Shown: positions 1 to 8,482 of the stretch, one piece after another
How positions within the stretch are numbered: the first letter of the stretch is position 1
Layout: every line of letters begins with the position of its first letter
DNA from: CAZKXU01 sp964556665
GTDB taxonomy: Bacteria > Bdellovibrionota_C > UBA2361 > CAZKXU01
Assembly (NCBI GenBank): GCA_964556665.1
Contig: CAZKXU010000020.1
Location: 1 to 40,813 of the forward strand
Reading direction: 5' to 3'
DNA: 40,813 nt
Program-made: the position numbers and the translations under genes
The notes under the pieces: model-generated
The model's database searches: none
What the model saw: only the letters and a program-made list of their open reading frames with translations
Told to the model about the DNA's origin: nothing

Positions 1-3000
1 GGTGCCTTATCAGCATGAACGATGGTTGCAAATACAGAACCAGTTTTAGATCCATCTGGAAAAGTAACTGAATTTGGCTCAATCTCTAAGGCGAATCCTG
101 GCATCTCCGGAAGTTTAACCACACCACCTTGAGTTGGACTAATCTGCACACCATCTTTTAGATTATTTTCTACTAAGAATAACGGCATACCAACTGTATT
201 GTCCCGACCGGCGATGCTGATTAGTTCAAACATTAAGGTCACCCAACTTCCCGGACGCTTCGCTGTGGACCCATCCGCAACTAAATGGAGGTGCCCAACC
301 GGCGCAGGCTTTATCACAAACTGACCTTGAGCGTTGGTGGTTGTAAACAGATTTGAACCCTCAACATGCATGGTCACACCTTCTATAGGAAGGTTTTGGT
401 TATCAAGAACTATTCCGCTTACCTGTGTATTGTCTGGAATCCCAGCGGTCTTACCACTCGCCACAAACATCACAGCACTGGTGCTGTTCCCAGCAAAGTT
501 TGCTTCGATTCTATTATTATCCTGGCCATCTCCTGGGCCCATTACATATATAGCATATGCACGGCCATCACTGTCGGTGTAAGCAACCGTGGTATCGGAA
601 CCATTAAAATGTCCACCCCCTTCAATCACTTTAAATGTTACTGGGACATTCTGAACACGATTAAATCCGTTATCAGTTACGGTGGCCACAAAAGGTTTAG
701 TAAGAGGCTCTCCTGGAATTCCGACCTGATTATTTCCGGCATCGTTGTGAATATAAGCGGGATCATTTGGCTCCCCAACAGCACAGAAACTCGCCTTACC
801 GGGGAAACCCAAGATTGAAGCCTCAACCATCTGGTTTCCAGCGCCGGCCCTTTGACCAAGGGTCCATTTTGCTGCGGCTAAACCATTGGAATCGGTTTTA
901 ACAATAATTGCCGGTTCAGTGGCAGTTAATCCATTTACTGAAACCACCTTTCCATCGTTCTGTATAACACGGAAAATGACCTGCTCATTCAATAGTGGTG
1001 TTCCATCTGCGCCAACAGCCTTGACCACAATCGGTAAATTTAACTCACTCCCAATCGACCCCGTTTGCAAATTTCCAGAGACAACCTCCACATGCTTAAG
1101 TCCGGCTGGATTTATATAGGTTACGTTGATACTTTTAGTAACCCCATTTCCAGCCTGATCAACACCGAGAACATTAAGCGTATTGACCCCTTCAACTAAA
1201 GGAAAATCCGACATGGCAAAATTTCTGTTGCCAACTACAGCTTCAACTCCATTTACAAAAACTTTAGCCTGTGGGGCATTCACCGTACCAATTAAAATAT
1301 CGTTAACCAACCCAGTTATCGTTACATTTGGTGTATACACTGTTGCACCATCTAATGGTGAATCAACTTCTAGCCTTGGAGGAGTGGTGTCCCTTATAAT
1401 ATTAATCGAATCAGTCCCAATTCTACCGTTATTATCCCGAGCTACAGCAGAGATCACCTTTGATCCTTCAGTTATCGGCAAGGTAACGCTCCAGTTACCA
1501 CTGCTTATCTCCGCTGGTACTTCGTTTACATAAACAGAGGTAGCTTTCTTATCGACAACACCGGAAAAAGTCACAGACCCTGCAGTGAAAATTGAAAAGT
1601 TCTCCGGCGTTAAAATTGAAATTGATAAGGGCTGAATATAGCTAACAGTTACGGTTGATTCTCCAACCCGACCAAAAAGATCAGTCGCCGACACTACTAT
1701 ATTGTTTGTCCCGTTTACGAGTGGTATGTTTTCAAGAAAAAACTCACCTTTTGAATTTAACGACACCGCAGAGCCGTTAACATTCAGCGTTGAGGATAAG
1801 TCGTCGACACGACCAAAGAGATCTATCAGCGGAATATTTACAAGGGTATTTGGCTTTGGATCTATTATCTCAACTACTGGAACCGCGGTATCTAAAAATA
1901 CTACAGTACTAAAGCTTGAAGTCTGTCCCCGATCGTCTGTGACTGTTGCTGTTATGGTATTTGCACCTTCAATAAGTGTTAAAAAATCCAAAACAAAACT
2001 AGTACCTGAAACTACGGCTGGATTTCCGTTTACTGTTACTGACTTTGCACTCTCGCTTACTTCTCCTACAATACGTATTGGAGAGGTGTAAATGCGCTCT
2101 TCTTGGCTAGGTTCGGTAATTAATATTGAGGGGAAAGTTGGGTCATAAAACACCTCTCTTGTTAAGATCTCCTCATTTCCATTAAGGTCCTTAGCCGAAA
2201 CAAAGATCGTATTGTTCCCTTTAACTAAGCTCAGATTCTCAACACGAAACAGTCCATTTGCAACTACAGCTGCAACTCCATTTACAGATACGGCTACAGG
2301 ATTCAGATCGTTAACAGTACCGAGAACAAGTATCGGTGCTTTTGCAACTCTAGAGCCTGCGGTAGGTAGCAATATCGAAAGGGTTGGTTTCTCTCTATCG
2401 ATGGGTACTCCTTTCAGAACCAACCTGGGAGAGATGCTCCCTTCTTTAGAGGAGAGTTTGATAGTAGGACTCTTTCCCCCTTTTTTAGTTTTTGAAGTAA
2501 GAGCCCAACCAAAGAGCTCGCCGCCTCCTTTAAGTGTAAGAATATCTCCGAGTACACTAAATGAGATTGTACCTGTCTGAGGGCCATTAACATTTGAAGC
2601 CGAAACTTGACCCCCAACTTTTGGGAGTTTAAGAGCTTTTGACTTCGAGCATCTTGAGCCCTTACATTTTGCTGAGACATTACCTGTGGCGAAGCTCTCG
2701 TTCCAAGCAGCTGAAATTTTCCTGAGGTTTAGGTCAACACTGTCACCAGCTTTTAACCTGCTTATGCTTAGTAAGGGGAGCTCCAAGATTGCCTCTGTTA
2801 GCTCTATGGTATTTAGGAAGCTTAGTATGTCGGCATTTGAGAACTGCACATATGCGCTTCCCTGGTTGGATCCTCCAACTATAAGAGTCTTACTTTTGCC
2901 ATATGAGGAGCTGATTTTTAGTTTGCTTCCGTAGCTGTCTCCAGTTGGAGAGAATACTTTTTGAATAGATTCTTGGGAGAAGGCTAGGGCAGGAATTAGG

Positions 3001-3041
3001 AGCAGTGCGCATATTTTGCGGAGCAAAGAAGTGAATTTCAC
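1..3041 (-). CDS. Large secreted protein with bacterial Ig-like repeats (partial, C-terminus off window)
   Basis: One uninterrupted minus-strand frame runs from a GTG at 3041 to the window edge (1013 codons, no stop). GGAGGG lies a few bases before the GTG and decides the start. Residues 1 to about 22 are a signal peptide (VKFTSLLRKICALLLIPALA), so the product is exported. From about residue 215 to 640 come repeated ~85-residue units with the pattern V.VNG..A.V, then a hydrophobic segment, EG.N.I.V.A.D..G, typical of Ig-like (Big/glucodextranase-B-like) domains. About 645-860 resembles invasin-like Big-1 domains (DGTPLLNEQVIFRV; TDSNGLAAAKWTLG). About 870-915 resembles a carboxypeptidase regulatory-like domain (VSGIVLDNQNLPIEGV). 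Likely cell-surface or extracellular; an adhesin or stalk role is inference. The many short plus-strand ORFs here are shadows of this repetitive frame. Confidence 0.85.
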   Translation of the reverse strand, partial: MKFTSLLRKICALLLIPALAFSQESIQKVFSPTGDSYGSKLKISSSYGKSKTLIVGGSNQGSAYVQFSNADILSFLNTIELTEAILELPLLSISRLKAGDSVDLNLRKISAAWNESFATGNVSAKCKGSRCSKSKALKLPKVGGQVSASNVNGPQTGTISFSVLGDILTLKGGGELFGWALTSKTKKGGKSPTIKLSSKEGSISPRLVLKGVPIDREKPTLSILLPTAGSRVAKAPILVLGTVNDLNPVAVSVNGVAAVVANGLFRVENLSLVKGNNTIFVSAKDLNGNEEILTREVFYDPTFPSILITEPSQEERIYTSPIRIVGEVSESAKSVTVNGNPAVVSGTSFVLDFLTLIEGANTITATVTDDRGQTSSFSTVVFLDTAVPVVEIIDPKPNTLVNIPLIDLFGRVDDLSSTLNVNGSAVSLNSKGEFFLENIPLVNGTNNIVVSATDLFGRVGESTVTVSYIQPLSISILTPENFSIFTAGSVTFSGVVDKKATSVYVNEVPAEISSGNWSVTLPITEGSKVISAVARDNNGRIGTDSINIIRDTTPPRLEVDSPLDGATVYTPNVTITGLVNDILIGTVNAPQAKVFVNGVEAVVGNRNFAMSDFPLVEGVNTLNVLGVDQAGNGVTKSINVTYINPAGLKHVEVVSGNLQTGSIGSELNLPIVVKAVGADGTPLLNEQVIFRVIQNDGKVVSVNGLTATEPAIIVKTDSNGLAAAKWTLGQRAGAGNQMVEASILGFPGKASFCAVGEPNDPAYIHNDAGNNQVGIPGEPLTKPFVATVTDNGFNRVQNVPVTFKVIEGGGHFNGSDTTVAYTDSDGRAYAIYVMGPGDGQDNNRIEANFAGNSTSAVMFVASGKTAGIPDNTQVSGIVLDNQNLPIEGVTMHVEGSNLFTTTNAQGQFVIKPAPVGHLHLVADGSTAKRPGSWVTLMFELISIAGRDNTVGMPLFLVENNLKDGVQISPTQGGVVKLPEMPGFALEIEPNSVTFPDGSKTGSVFATIVHADKA

Positions 3042-3158
3042 CAGACCCTCCAGTGCTAATAGGATATATGGACTTCAATTTCCAGTCAAATAATTCGGCC
3101 GAATTTCGTAAGTTTCAGATAAGAAATCAGAGTGTAATAATTACTCAAATAGTGTCGG

Positions 3159-3224
3159 CACTGGGAGCGCGGCATCCTGCCCGCAGATCAATTAACTGCT
3201 ACTTACTTGCGGGCGCTCCCAGTG
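3159..3224. repeat. Inverted repeat between divergent genes
   Basis: CACTGGGAGCGC (3159-3170) is repeated in perfect inverse at 3213-3224, with a second nested pair CCCGCA/TGCGGG closer to the loop. It lies in the ~315-bp gap between the divergent surface-protein gene and rpoZ. No T-run follows, so it is not a classical terminator. It may be a palindromic intergenic element or a regulatory hairpin. The rest of the gap is AT-rich toward rpoZ and presumably holds both promoters, but I cannot place a convincing -35/-10 pair. Confidence 0.6.
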
Positions 3225-3356
3225 TGACTTATGCTTACCAACGCTTTTTGAGCAATTTCGAGCACCCTCACCAAGGCCCTGACATCCCCCCTTTACAATT
3301 AATCCATTAATGTATTATAAGTTAATGATCTTAATAACTTGTATAAATAGTACCAT

Positions 3357-3821
3357 ATGGCACGTATAACTGTCGAAGATTGTCTATTAAAAGAACGGAA
3401 TCGTTTCGCCTTGGTTCAGATGGCCTCAAAGCGCACAAAGCAGATATTGGCTAGTTCCAAATCTACCTCTGAAACTAAGGGTAACAAGCCTGTCGTTACA
3501 TCGCTCCGTGAGATCGCAGATGGAACTGTGCGTTGGATGACAGCTGAAGATCGCGCTCGGATTGATGAGCTGGCTGCGCTTCGAGCTGCGGAAAATCATC
3601 AGATTGTTGATGCGCCTGTCGAGGCTCTCTCTAGTAATGGCAACGGTCATGGCCACACGGAGAATGGTCAGAGTTCACTTAGTGAATCAGTTACAACTGA
3701 GTCAATTCTTCCTACATTAGAAGCAGCACCGGTTATTGCTAGTGATGCTGCTGCTGGTTCAAAGGGAGACGACGAAGATGATGACGAAAAAGATGACGAT
3801 GACGAGCCTAAGACCTCATAG
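3357..3821 (+). CDS. rpoZ: RNA polymerase omega subunit
   Basis: The N-terminus MARITVEDCL followed by NRFALVQMASKRTKQI matches the omega signature, and NKPVVTSLREIADG (about residues 41-54) matches the second conserved block. Omega helps fold and assemble beta-prime in RNA polymerase and in some bacteria mediates ppGpp binding. At 154 aa it is longer than the usual 70-100; the extra C-terminal half is low-complexity and ends in a strongly acidic run of Asp and Glu (about 135-150). It sits directly upstream of relA/spoT, the same neighbourhood as rpoZ-spoT in Escherichia coli. Confidence 0.93.
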   Translation: MARITVEDCLLKERNRFALVQMASKRTKQILASSKSTSETKGNKPVVTSLREIADGTVRWMTAEDRARIDELAALRAAENHQIVDAPVEALSSNGNGHGHTENGQSSLSESVTTESILPTLEAAPVIASDAAAGSKGDDEDDDEKDDDDEPKTS

Positions 3822-3852
3822 CGCGTTGTTCATAAAGTTTTAATCCAAAATC

Positions 3853-3901
3853 AATCGTCCTTGGAATGAGTCCCTTTGAGAGCCTCATTCCAAGGACGAT
3901 T
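3853..3901 (+). promoter_or_regulatory. Perfect 18-bp hairpin covering the relA/spoT ribosome-binding site
   Basis: AATCGTCCTTGGAATGAG (3853-3870) and its exact inverse complement (3884-3901) flank a 13-nt loop. The right arm contains AAGGAC, the only Shine-Dalgarno-like sequence before the ATG at 3904, so a folded transcript would hide the ribosome-binding site. No T-run follows, which argues against a simple rpoZ terminator. A role in translational control of the alarmone enzyme is inference. Confidence 0.6.
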
Positions 3902-3903
3902 CT

Positions 3904-6108
3904 ATGTTACCACTGCAGTTCGATAGACTAGAAGCTGCTATTCGTAAATATCACCCCGATCCAGATCTTGAGCTGGTAAGGCGCGCCTATGACTACGCCT
4001 CTACGCTGCATAAGGGACAGGTGCGTGCATCTGGAGAGCCATACCTCAATCATCTTGTAGAGACAGCCTTGTTGGTCTGTGAGCTCAAGCTTGATATGCC
4101 ATCAGTGGCCGCCTCTCTAATACATGACACTATTGAGGACTGCTTTGTTACGCGGGATGAGTTAGCTGCAAAATTTACAGCGGATATTGCAGATATAGTC
4201 GAGGGGGTCACGAAGCTCACCCGTTTTGAGTTTGAGTCACGTGAAGAGAAGCAGGCCGAGAGTTTTCGGAAGATGTTAGTTGCTATGGCTAAGGATATCA
4301 GAGTCGTGCTTGTTAAGCTCTGCGATCGGCTTCATAACATGCGCACCTTAAGCCATCTGTCTGACGAAAAGCGTCGTCGTATCGCCCAGGAGACTGAGGA
4401 GATCTATGCGCCTCTGGCCAATCGGCTTGGTATTCACTGGTTAAAATCTGAGCTTGAGGATCTCTGTTTATTATATATCCGCCCAGAGCTGTATAAGTTA
4501 ATTAAGGGCAGTTTCGATAAGAGTGCAAGTGAGCGTGATAAGTATATCGCTGCAACATGTAAGGAGATCTCGAAGAAGCTGGAAGAGAGCGGCGTCAGTG
4601 CCTCTGTGACAGGTAGATCGAAACACTTTTATTCGATCTGGAAGAAGATGGATAATGATCATCTGGCTTTTGATGAAGTCTACGATCTTTTAGGCTTTCG
4701 CATTATGGTGCCTACGTTGCGTGCCTGTTATGAAAGTTTAGGCATAGTACATGCGAGCTACAAGCCCATACCGAACCGTTTCAAAGACTACATAGCGATG
4801 CCGAAACCGAATATGTATCAGTCACTGCATACCTCGGTGATCGGTCCAGGCGGACAACGTATCGAGGTTCAGATTAGAACTCCGGATATGAATAAAATTG
4901 CGGAGGAGGGTATTGCGGCGCATTGGAAATACAAAGAGGAGGGCAGCGGAGGTGGCGTGCCTGAATTCGATCTGCAGTGGGTAAAGGAGCTAGTGGATGG
5001 TCAGCAGTATCTCAAAAATCCTGATGAGTTTATTCAGAGCGTAAAGAGCGAGCTTTTCCCGGAGGAGGTCTTCGTATTTACACCTAAAGGTGACCTGATC
5101 CGCCTACCTTATAACTCGACACCGGTTGACTTTGCCTATGCTGTGCACACCGATGTTGGTCATCGCACTACCGGTGCGAGGGTAAATGGGTTGATTGTGC
5201 CGCTTGATTATAAATTGGAGAACGGTGATACGGTCGAGATTATGACCAGTAAAGGGCACGTTCCAAGTAAAGATTGGCTTAGATTTTTACAGACCTCTAA
5301 AGCCAAGCAACGTGTACGCGCCTTTATTAAATCGGAGGAGCATGCACGCTCAGTAGCAATCGGTCTGGAGCTCTTACAAAAAGATCTGCGTAAAGTAAAG
5401 TTGGGTGTTAAGAAATTAGAGAAAGAGGGGAAAATCAAGCAGCTTTCTGAGGAGCTTGGACTTAAAACAGAAGGGGATCTGTATGCAGAGATCGGATATG
5501 GCAAGCTCAGTACTACGAAAGTGTTAGCCAAATTGCTGCCGGAAGGGGTCGATATTGATGAGAAGCTAAGGAAAGAGGCTTCACCGCTTGAAAGGATTTT
5601 TCAGCGTGCAGCCCGTGCTTCCCGTCAAAAGGTTGGCGTTAAAGTATCAGGATTTGATGATATTCTGGTCCGGTTTGCGCGTTGTTGTGAACCGCTGCCA
5701 GGAGATCGTATAGTTGGGTTTATAACACGCGGGCGCGGAGTAACTGTGCATTACGCAGATTGCGCTCAGGTTTTGCAGGCTGATCCGTTACGACGTGTAG
5801 ATGTAGGGTGGGATGTTGAAGTACATGCTCCTCGCAAGGTGCGCTTGACAGTGCTATCGCAGGATCAGATCGGATTACTGGCTAATGTGACGCAGGCTAT
5901 TACTCAGAATGGAGCAAATATCTGTAGTGCACAGATTAGAACTACCGAAACAGGGAAAGCTGTTAACTCGTTCGAGCTGACCATCGAGGATGCAAGACAG
6001 CTGGACCGCATCAAGAGGGCAATTGAGATGGTGCCTGGTGTTATAAAAGTTGAACGGGTAAAACATATGACTACCTCGATTGATCTGGAGGCCGGGAAAG
6101 AGGGGTGA
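3904..6108 (+). CDS. relA/spoT: Bifunctional (p)ppGpp synthetase/hydrolase, RelA/SpoT family
   Basis: Full-length 734-aa Rel protein that makes and degrades the stringent-response alarmone (p)ppGpp from GTP/GDP and ATP. The N-terminal HD hydrolase domain keeps its metal ligands: H50 in YLNHLVETA, and HDTIED with H74, D75, E78, D79. The synthetase domain follows, with RFKD at 292-295 (the RXKD form typical of bifunctional enzymes) and PNMYQSLHTSV. A TGS domain begins near residue 388 (VFVFTPKGDLIRLP) and a C-terminal ACT domain near 643 (VLSQDQIGLLANVTQAI). Both activities are predicted intact. It follows rpoZ by 82 bp and its start is overlapped by a strong hairpin. Confidence 0.96.
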   Translation: MLPLQFDRLEAAIRKYHPDPDLELVRRAYDYASTLHKGQVRASGEPYLNHLVETALLVCELKLDMPSVAASLIHDTIEDCFVTRDELAAKFTADIADIVEGVTKLTRFEFESREEKQAESFRKMLVAMAKDIRVVLVKLCDRLHNMRTLSHLSDEKRRRIAQETEEIYAPLANRLGIHWLKSELEDLCLLYIRPELYKLIKGSFDKSASERDKYIAATCKEISKKLEESGVSASVTGRSKHFYSIWKKMDNDHLAFDEVYDLLGFRIMVPTLRACYESLGIVHASYKPIPNRFKDYIAMPKPNMYQSLHTSVIGPGGQRIEVQIRTPDMNKIAEEGIAAHWKYKEEGSGGGVPEFDLQWVKELVDGQQYLKNPDEFIQSVKSELFPEEVFVFTPKGDLIRLPYNSTPVDFAYAVHTDVGHRTTGARVNGLIVPLDYKLENGDTVEIMTSKGHVPSKDWLRFLQTSKAKQRVRAFIKSEEHARSVAIGLELLQKDLRKVKLGVKKLEKEGKIKQLSEELGLKTEGDLYAEIGYGKLSTTKVLAKLLPEGVDIDEKLRKEASPLERIFQRAARASRQKVGVKVSGFDDILVRFARCCEPLPGDRIVGFITRGRGVTVHYADCAQVLQADPLRRVDVGWDVEVHAPRKVRLTVLSQDQIGLLANVTQAITQNGANICSAQIRTTETGKAVNSFELTIEDARQLDRIKRAIEMVPGVIKVERVKHMTTSIDLEAGKEG

Positions 6109-6156
6109 GTATGAACATAAGCGCAGAGGTGAGGTAGAGCAGAGAGAAATAATACC

Positions 6157-6190
6157 GTTATCAGTTTTCGGATATCCGATTTCTGATAAC
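6157..6190. repeat. Small intergenic palindrome
   Basis: GTTATCAG and CTGATAAC flank an inner palindrome CGGATATCCG in the gap between relA/spoT and ridA. Similar short palindromes built on GTTATC/GATAAC or CTGATAAC occur at 28047-28075 and 29538-29557. They may be degenerate members of a small dispersed family or weak hairpins at gene ends. Confidence 0.5.
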
Positions 6191-6292
6191 TGAAAATGGG
6201 ATACGGACAGCTGCTAATCAGTTTTCCCTTCTTCTCTCAGCCCTTAATGACCTCTGTGGTAAGTCTGATATTTTTTAAGAGGAGAACATCTT

Positions 6293-6679
6293 ATGGTAAA
6301 ATATATAAACGACGCTCCGGGAGTTCCTGGTGCAATTGGTCCGTACTCACAGGCTGTTATTGCCGGAGGTATGGCGTATCTTTCAGGGCAAATACCACTC
6401 GATCCAGCGAATGGACAGATGGTAAGTGGTGGTATCAAAGAGCAGACCACACGTGTCATGGATAATCTTAAGGCACTACTAGCTCACTTAAAAGTTGATT
6501 TTGGTAGCGTAGCACGCTCAACCATCTACCTAACTGATCTTGGGAATTTTCAGGTTGTAAATGAGATTTATTCCAAATACCTTGGTAATGAAGCTCGGCC
6601 AGCACGGGCTACTGTTCAGGTTTCGGCGCTGCCTAAAGGCTCATTAGTTGAAATTGATATGGTGGCACATCTGGGATAA
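6293..6679 (+). CDS. ridA: RidA family reactive imine/enamine deaminase
   Basis: 128-aa protein of the YjgF/YER057c/RidA family, small cytosolic trimers that hydrolyse reactive imine/enamine intermediates from pyridoxal-phosphate enzymes. Family blocks are visible: PGAIGPYSQAV near the start, YLSGQIPLDP, and near the C-terminus ARPARATVQVSALP, containing the substrate-binding Arg, followed by LVEIDMVA with the conserved Glu. A clear Shine-Dalgarno (GAGGAGA) precedes the ATG. Its stop overlaps the next gene's ATG by one base, implying translational coupling to the protease gene. Confidence 0.95.
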   Translation: MVKYINDAPGVPGAIGPYSQAVIAGGMAYLSGQIPLDPANGQMVSGGIKEQTTRVMDNLKALLAHLKVDFGSVARSTIYLTDLGNFQVVNEIYSKYLGNEARPARATVQVSALPKGSLVEIDMVAHLG

Positions 6680-7776
6680 TGAAAAAACTTAGGGTTCTAT
6701 TGATATTTGCTGTCATGATCCTGCTCTATGAAGGGCTGCGCTCATGGATTGTACTTGGACCAACAGATGCTGGCGCTGAGAGCGAGCTTGTTTACCGTAG
6801 TAGTGATGAGCAGCGCAGTATTGATGTTTATAAGCGCACTGCTGATGCGGTGGTTTACATTACTACGGTTACATTTTCGGTCGATCCGTACGATCTGTTT
6901 CTTAAGCTGCAGCCGCAGGAAGGCACTGGATCTGGAGTAATTGTGGATGCAGAGCGCGGCATAGTAATTACTAATTATCACGTAATTAAGAATGCCGATC
7001 GTATCGAGATATCAGTTGCCAGCAGTACACAGCATAAGGCGCGCCTAGTTGGTCTTGATCCGGAGGACGATCTTGCCGTTTTGCAGATTGTAAATCCGCC
7101 AAAAGATCTAGTGGCATTGCAGTTCGGTGACTCAGCTAAGCTTGAGATCGGTCAGCAGGTACTGGCAATCGGCAATCCTTTTGGACTTAATAGAACTCTG
7201 ACACAGGGAATAGTTTCAAGCTTACATCGAGCTATACGCGGACCGAGCGGAGCTTTATTGAAAGAACTGATTCAAACAGATGCAGCTATTAATCCCGGTA
7301 ACTCAGGAGGTCCGCTTTTAGATCTGAGCGGGAAACTGATCGGTTTAAATTCAGCTATCTTAAGCGGCTCTGGAGCATCGGCGGGGATAGGCTTCGCGGT
7401 ACCGGCAAACCGCATTAGACAGGTTTTGCCTGAACTGATAGCTACCGGAAAGGTTCTTAGACCTGATCTGGGATGGGTTTTGGTGGACACCAATCAAGGC
7501 GCGATGGTCTATAAAATTATCAAGAACAGTCCCGCCGATGAGGCTGGAGTACAGCCTGTATTGCGCTGGGTCGATAACGTTTTTGTAAACGGTTATGTTA
7601 GTGACATAGAAAGTGCAGATCTGATTGTCGGCATAAACGGAGTCCCTGTTAAGAATAAGGAGCAGGTTGAAGAGATCGTAAATGCTAATGGTGGTAAACC
7701 TCTTAAGCTTACCTTGCGACGCGGCGGACTAGGTGGGAAGGAGAGGGAGGTTACTCTTAAGGCAGAATTGCGGTGA
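6679..7776 (+). CDS. HtrA/DegP-like serine protease with PDZ domain
   Basis: 365-aa envelope protease. An N-terminal hydrophobic segment (about 4-20) acts as signal anchor or signal peptide. The trypsin-like domain has the catalytic triad H101 (NYHVI), D131 (DDLAVLQI) and S209 (NPGNSGGPL). A single C-terminal PDZ domain (about 260-360) includes the loop VDNVFVNGYVSDIESADLIVGINGVPV. HtrA proteases degrade or refold damaged proteins in the periplasm. One PDZ domain and a membrane anchor resemble DegS-like or short HtrA forms. It is coupled to ridA by a 1-nt overlap and followed 10 bp later by lolA. Confidence 0.93.
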   Translation: MKKLRVLLIFAVMILLYEGLRSWIVLGPTDAGAESELVYRSSDEQRSIDVYKRTADAVVYITTVTFSVDPYDLFLKLQPQEGTGSGVIVDAERGIVITNYHVIKNADRIEISVASSTQHKARLVGLDPEDDLAVLQIVNPPKDLVALQFGDSAKLEIGQQVLAIGNPFGLNRTLTQGIVSSLHRAIRGPSGALLKELIQTDAAINPGNSGGPLLDLSGKLIGLNSAILSGSGASAGIGFAVPANRIRQVLPELIATGKVLRPDLGWVLVDTNQGAMVYKIIKNSPADEAGVQPVLRWVDNVFVNGYVSDIESADLIVGINGVPVKNKEQVEEIVNANGGKPLKLTLRRGGLGGKEREVTLKAELR

Positions 7777-7786
7777 GCTTATTACA

Positions 7787-8482
7787 ATGAAAAAATGGAG
7801 AGGTTTTTTAATTATAGCTTTAATCTGTCTGCCGGACTTGCTCATAGCCCAGCCAGATCCATTTAACTGCAGTGCTGCTCTGTCTGCAGCCGCAAGCAAA
7901 AATATACTTACCTCCGTGCAATCCCGTTACCGAGGAGTCCAGTCCTTTGAAGCTGAATTTGCACAGGAATCGCACTTAAGCTCCTTAAATGACAGGGAAT
8001 TTAGTAAAGGGCGGCTCTCTTTTCAAAACAACGCTATGCGTTGGCACTATATCAGTCCAGAGGAAGAGGTGTTTTTGGCAAAGGATCGCACAATCTGGTA
8101 TTATCAGGTATTAGATAGGCAGGTTCTTATTCAGAATTTTAGTGAGCGCTTTAGCTCCGATCTTCCGCTCTCTTTTCTATTAGGGATCGGAGATCTAGAG
8201 AGGGACTTTACTTTATTGAAGCGCTGCCGTGCGGGTAAGAACTATCTTATAGAGCTGTCTCCGAAAAAAGACTCAGAGGAGTTAAAACGGTTTCAGCTCC
8301 TGGTACGGGCGGATGATTTTGTAGTAGTAGGTGCCAAACTTAACGATGCGGTTGGAAATAGCACCGCCTTTATTCTTAGCATCACCTCGCTGAATAAAGC
8401 TCTTACAGAGGATCTTTTTGCGGCTAACTTCCCAGCAGGTGTAGATATAATTGATAAGCGAACAGATGACGGTAACTCTTAA
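7787..8482 (+). CDS. lolA: Outer-membrane lipoprotein carrier protein LolA
   Basis: I place the start at ATG 7787 (MKKWRGFLIIALICLPDLLIA), which gives a good signal peptide; an upstream frame from 7733 overlaps the protease gene and adds non-signal residues. The mature protein shows the LolA pattern: FEAEFAQESHL, GRLSFQNNAMRWHYISPEEEVFLAKDRTIWYY, then a predicted beta-rich body. LolA ferries lipoproteins across the periplasm, so the organism has an outer membrane. At 231 aa it is slightly longer than the usual ~200. The last 17 bases overlap the rimO start. Confidence 0.88.
   Translation: MKKWRGFLIIALICLPDLLIAQPDPFNCSAALSAAASKNILTSVQSRYRGVQSFEAEFAQESHLSSLNDREFSKGRLSFQNNAMRWHYISPEEEVFLAKDRTIWYYQVLDRQVLIQNFSERFSSDLPLSFLLGIGDLERDFTLLKRCRAGKNYLIELSPKKDSEELKRFQLLVRADDFVVVGAKLNDAVGNSTAFILSITSLNKALTEDLFAANFPAGVDIIDKRTDDGNS

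Noticed and set aside
334..2934. Series of plus-strand ORFs of 77-150 aa
   Set aside because: All are antisense shadows of the continuous minus-strand Ig-like protein, which has a signal peptide and ribosome-binding site.
7733..7786. Upstream start for lolA
   Set aside because: It overlaps the protease gene and destroys the signal peptide; ATG 7787 fits.
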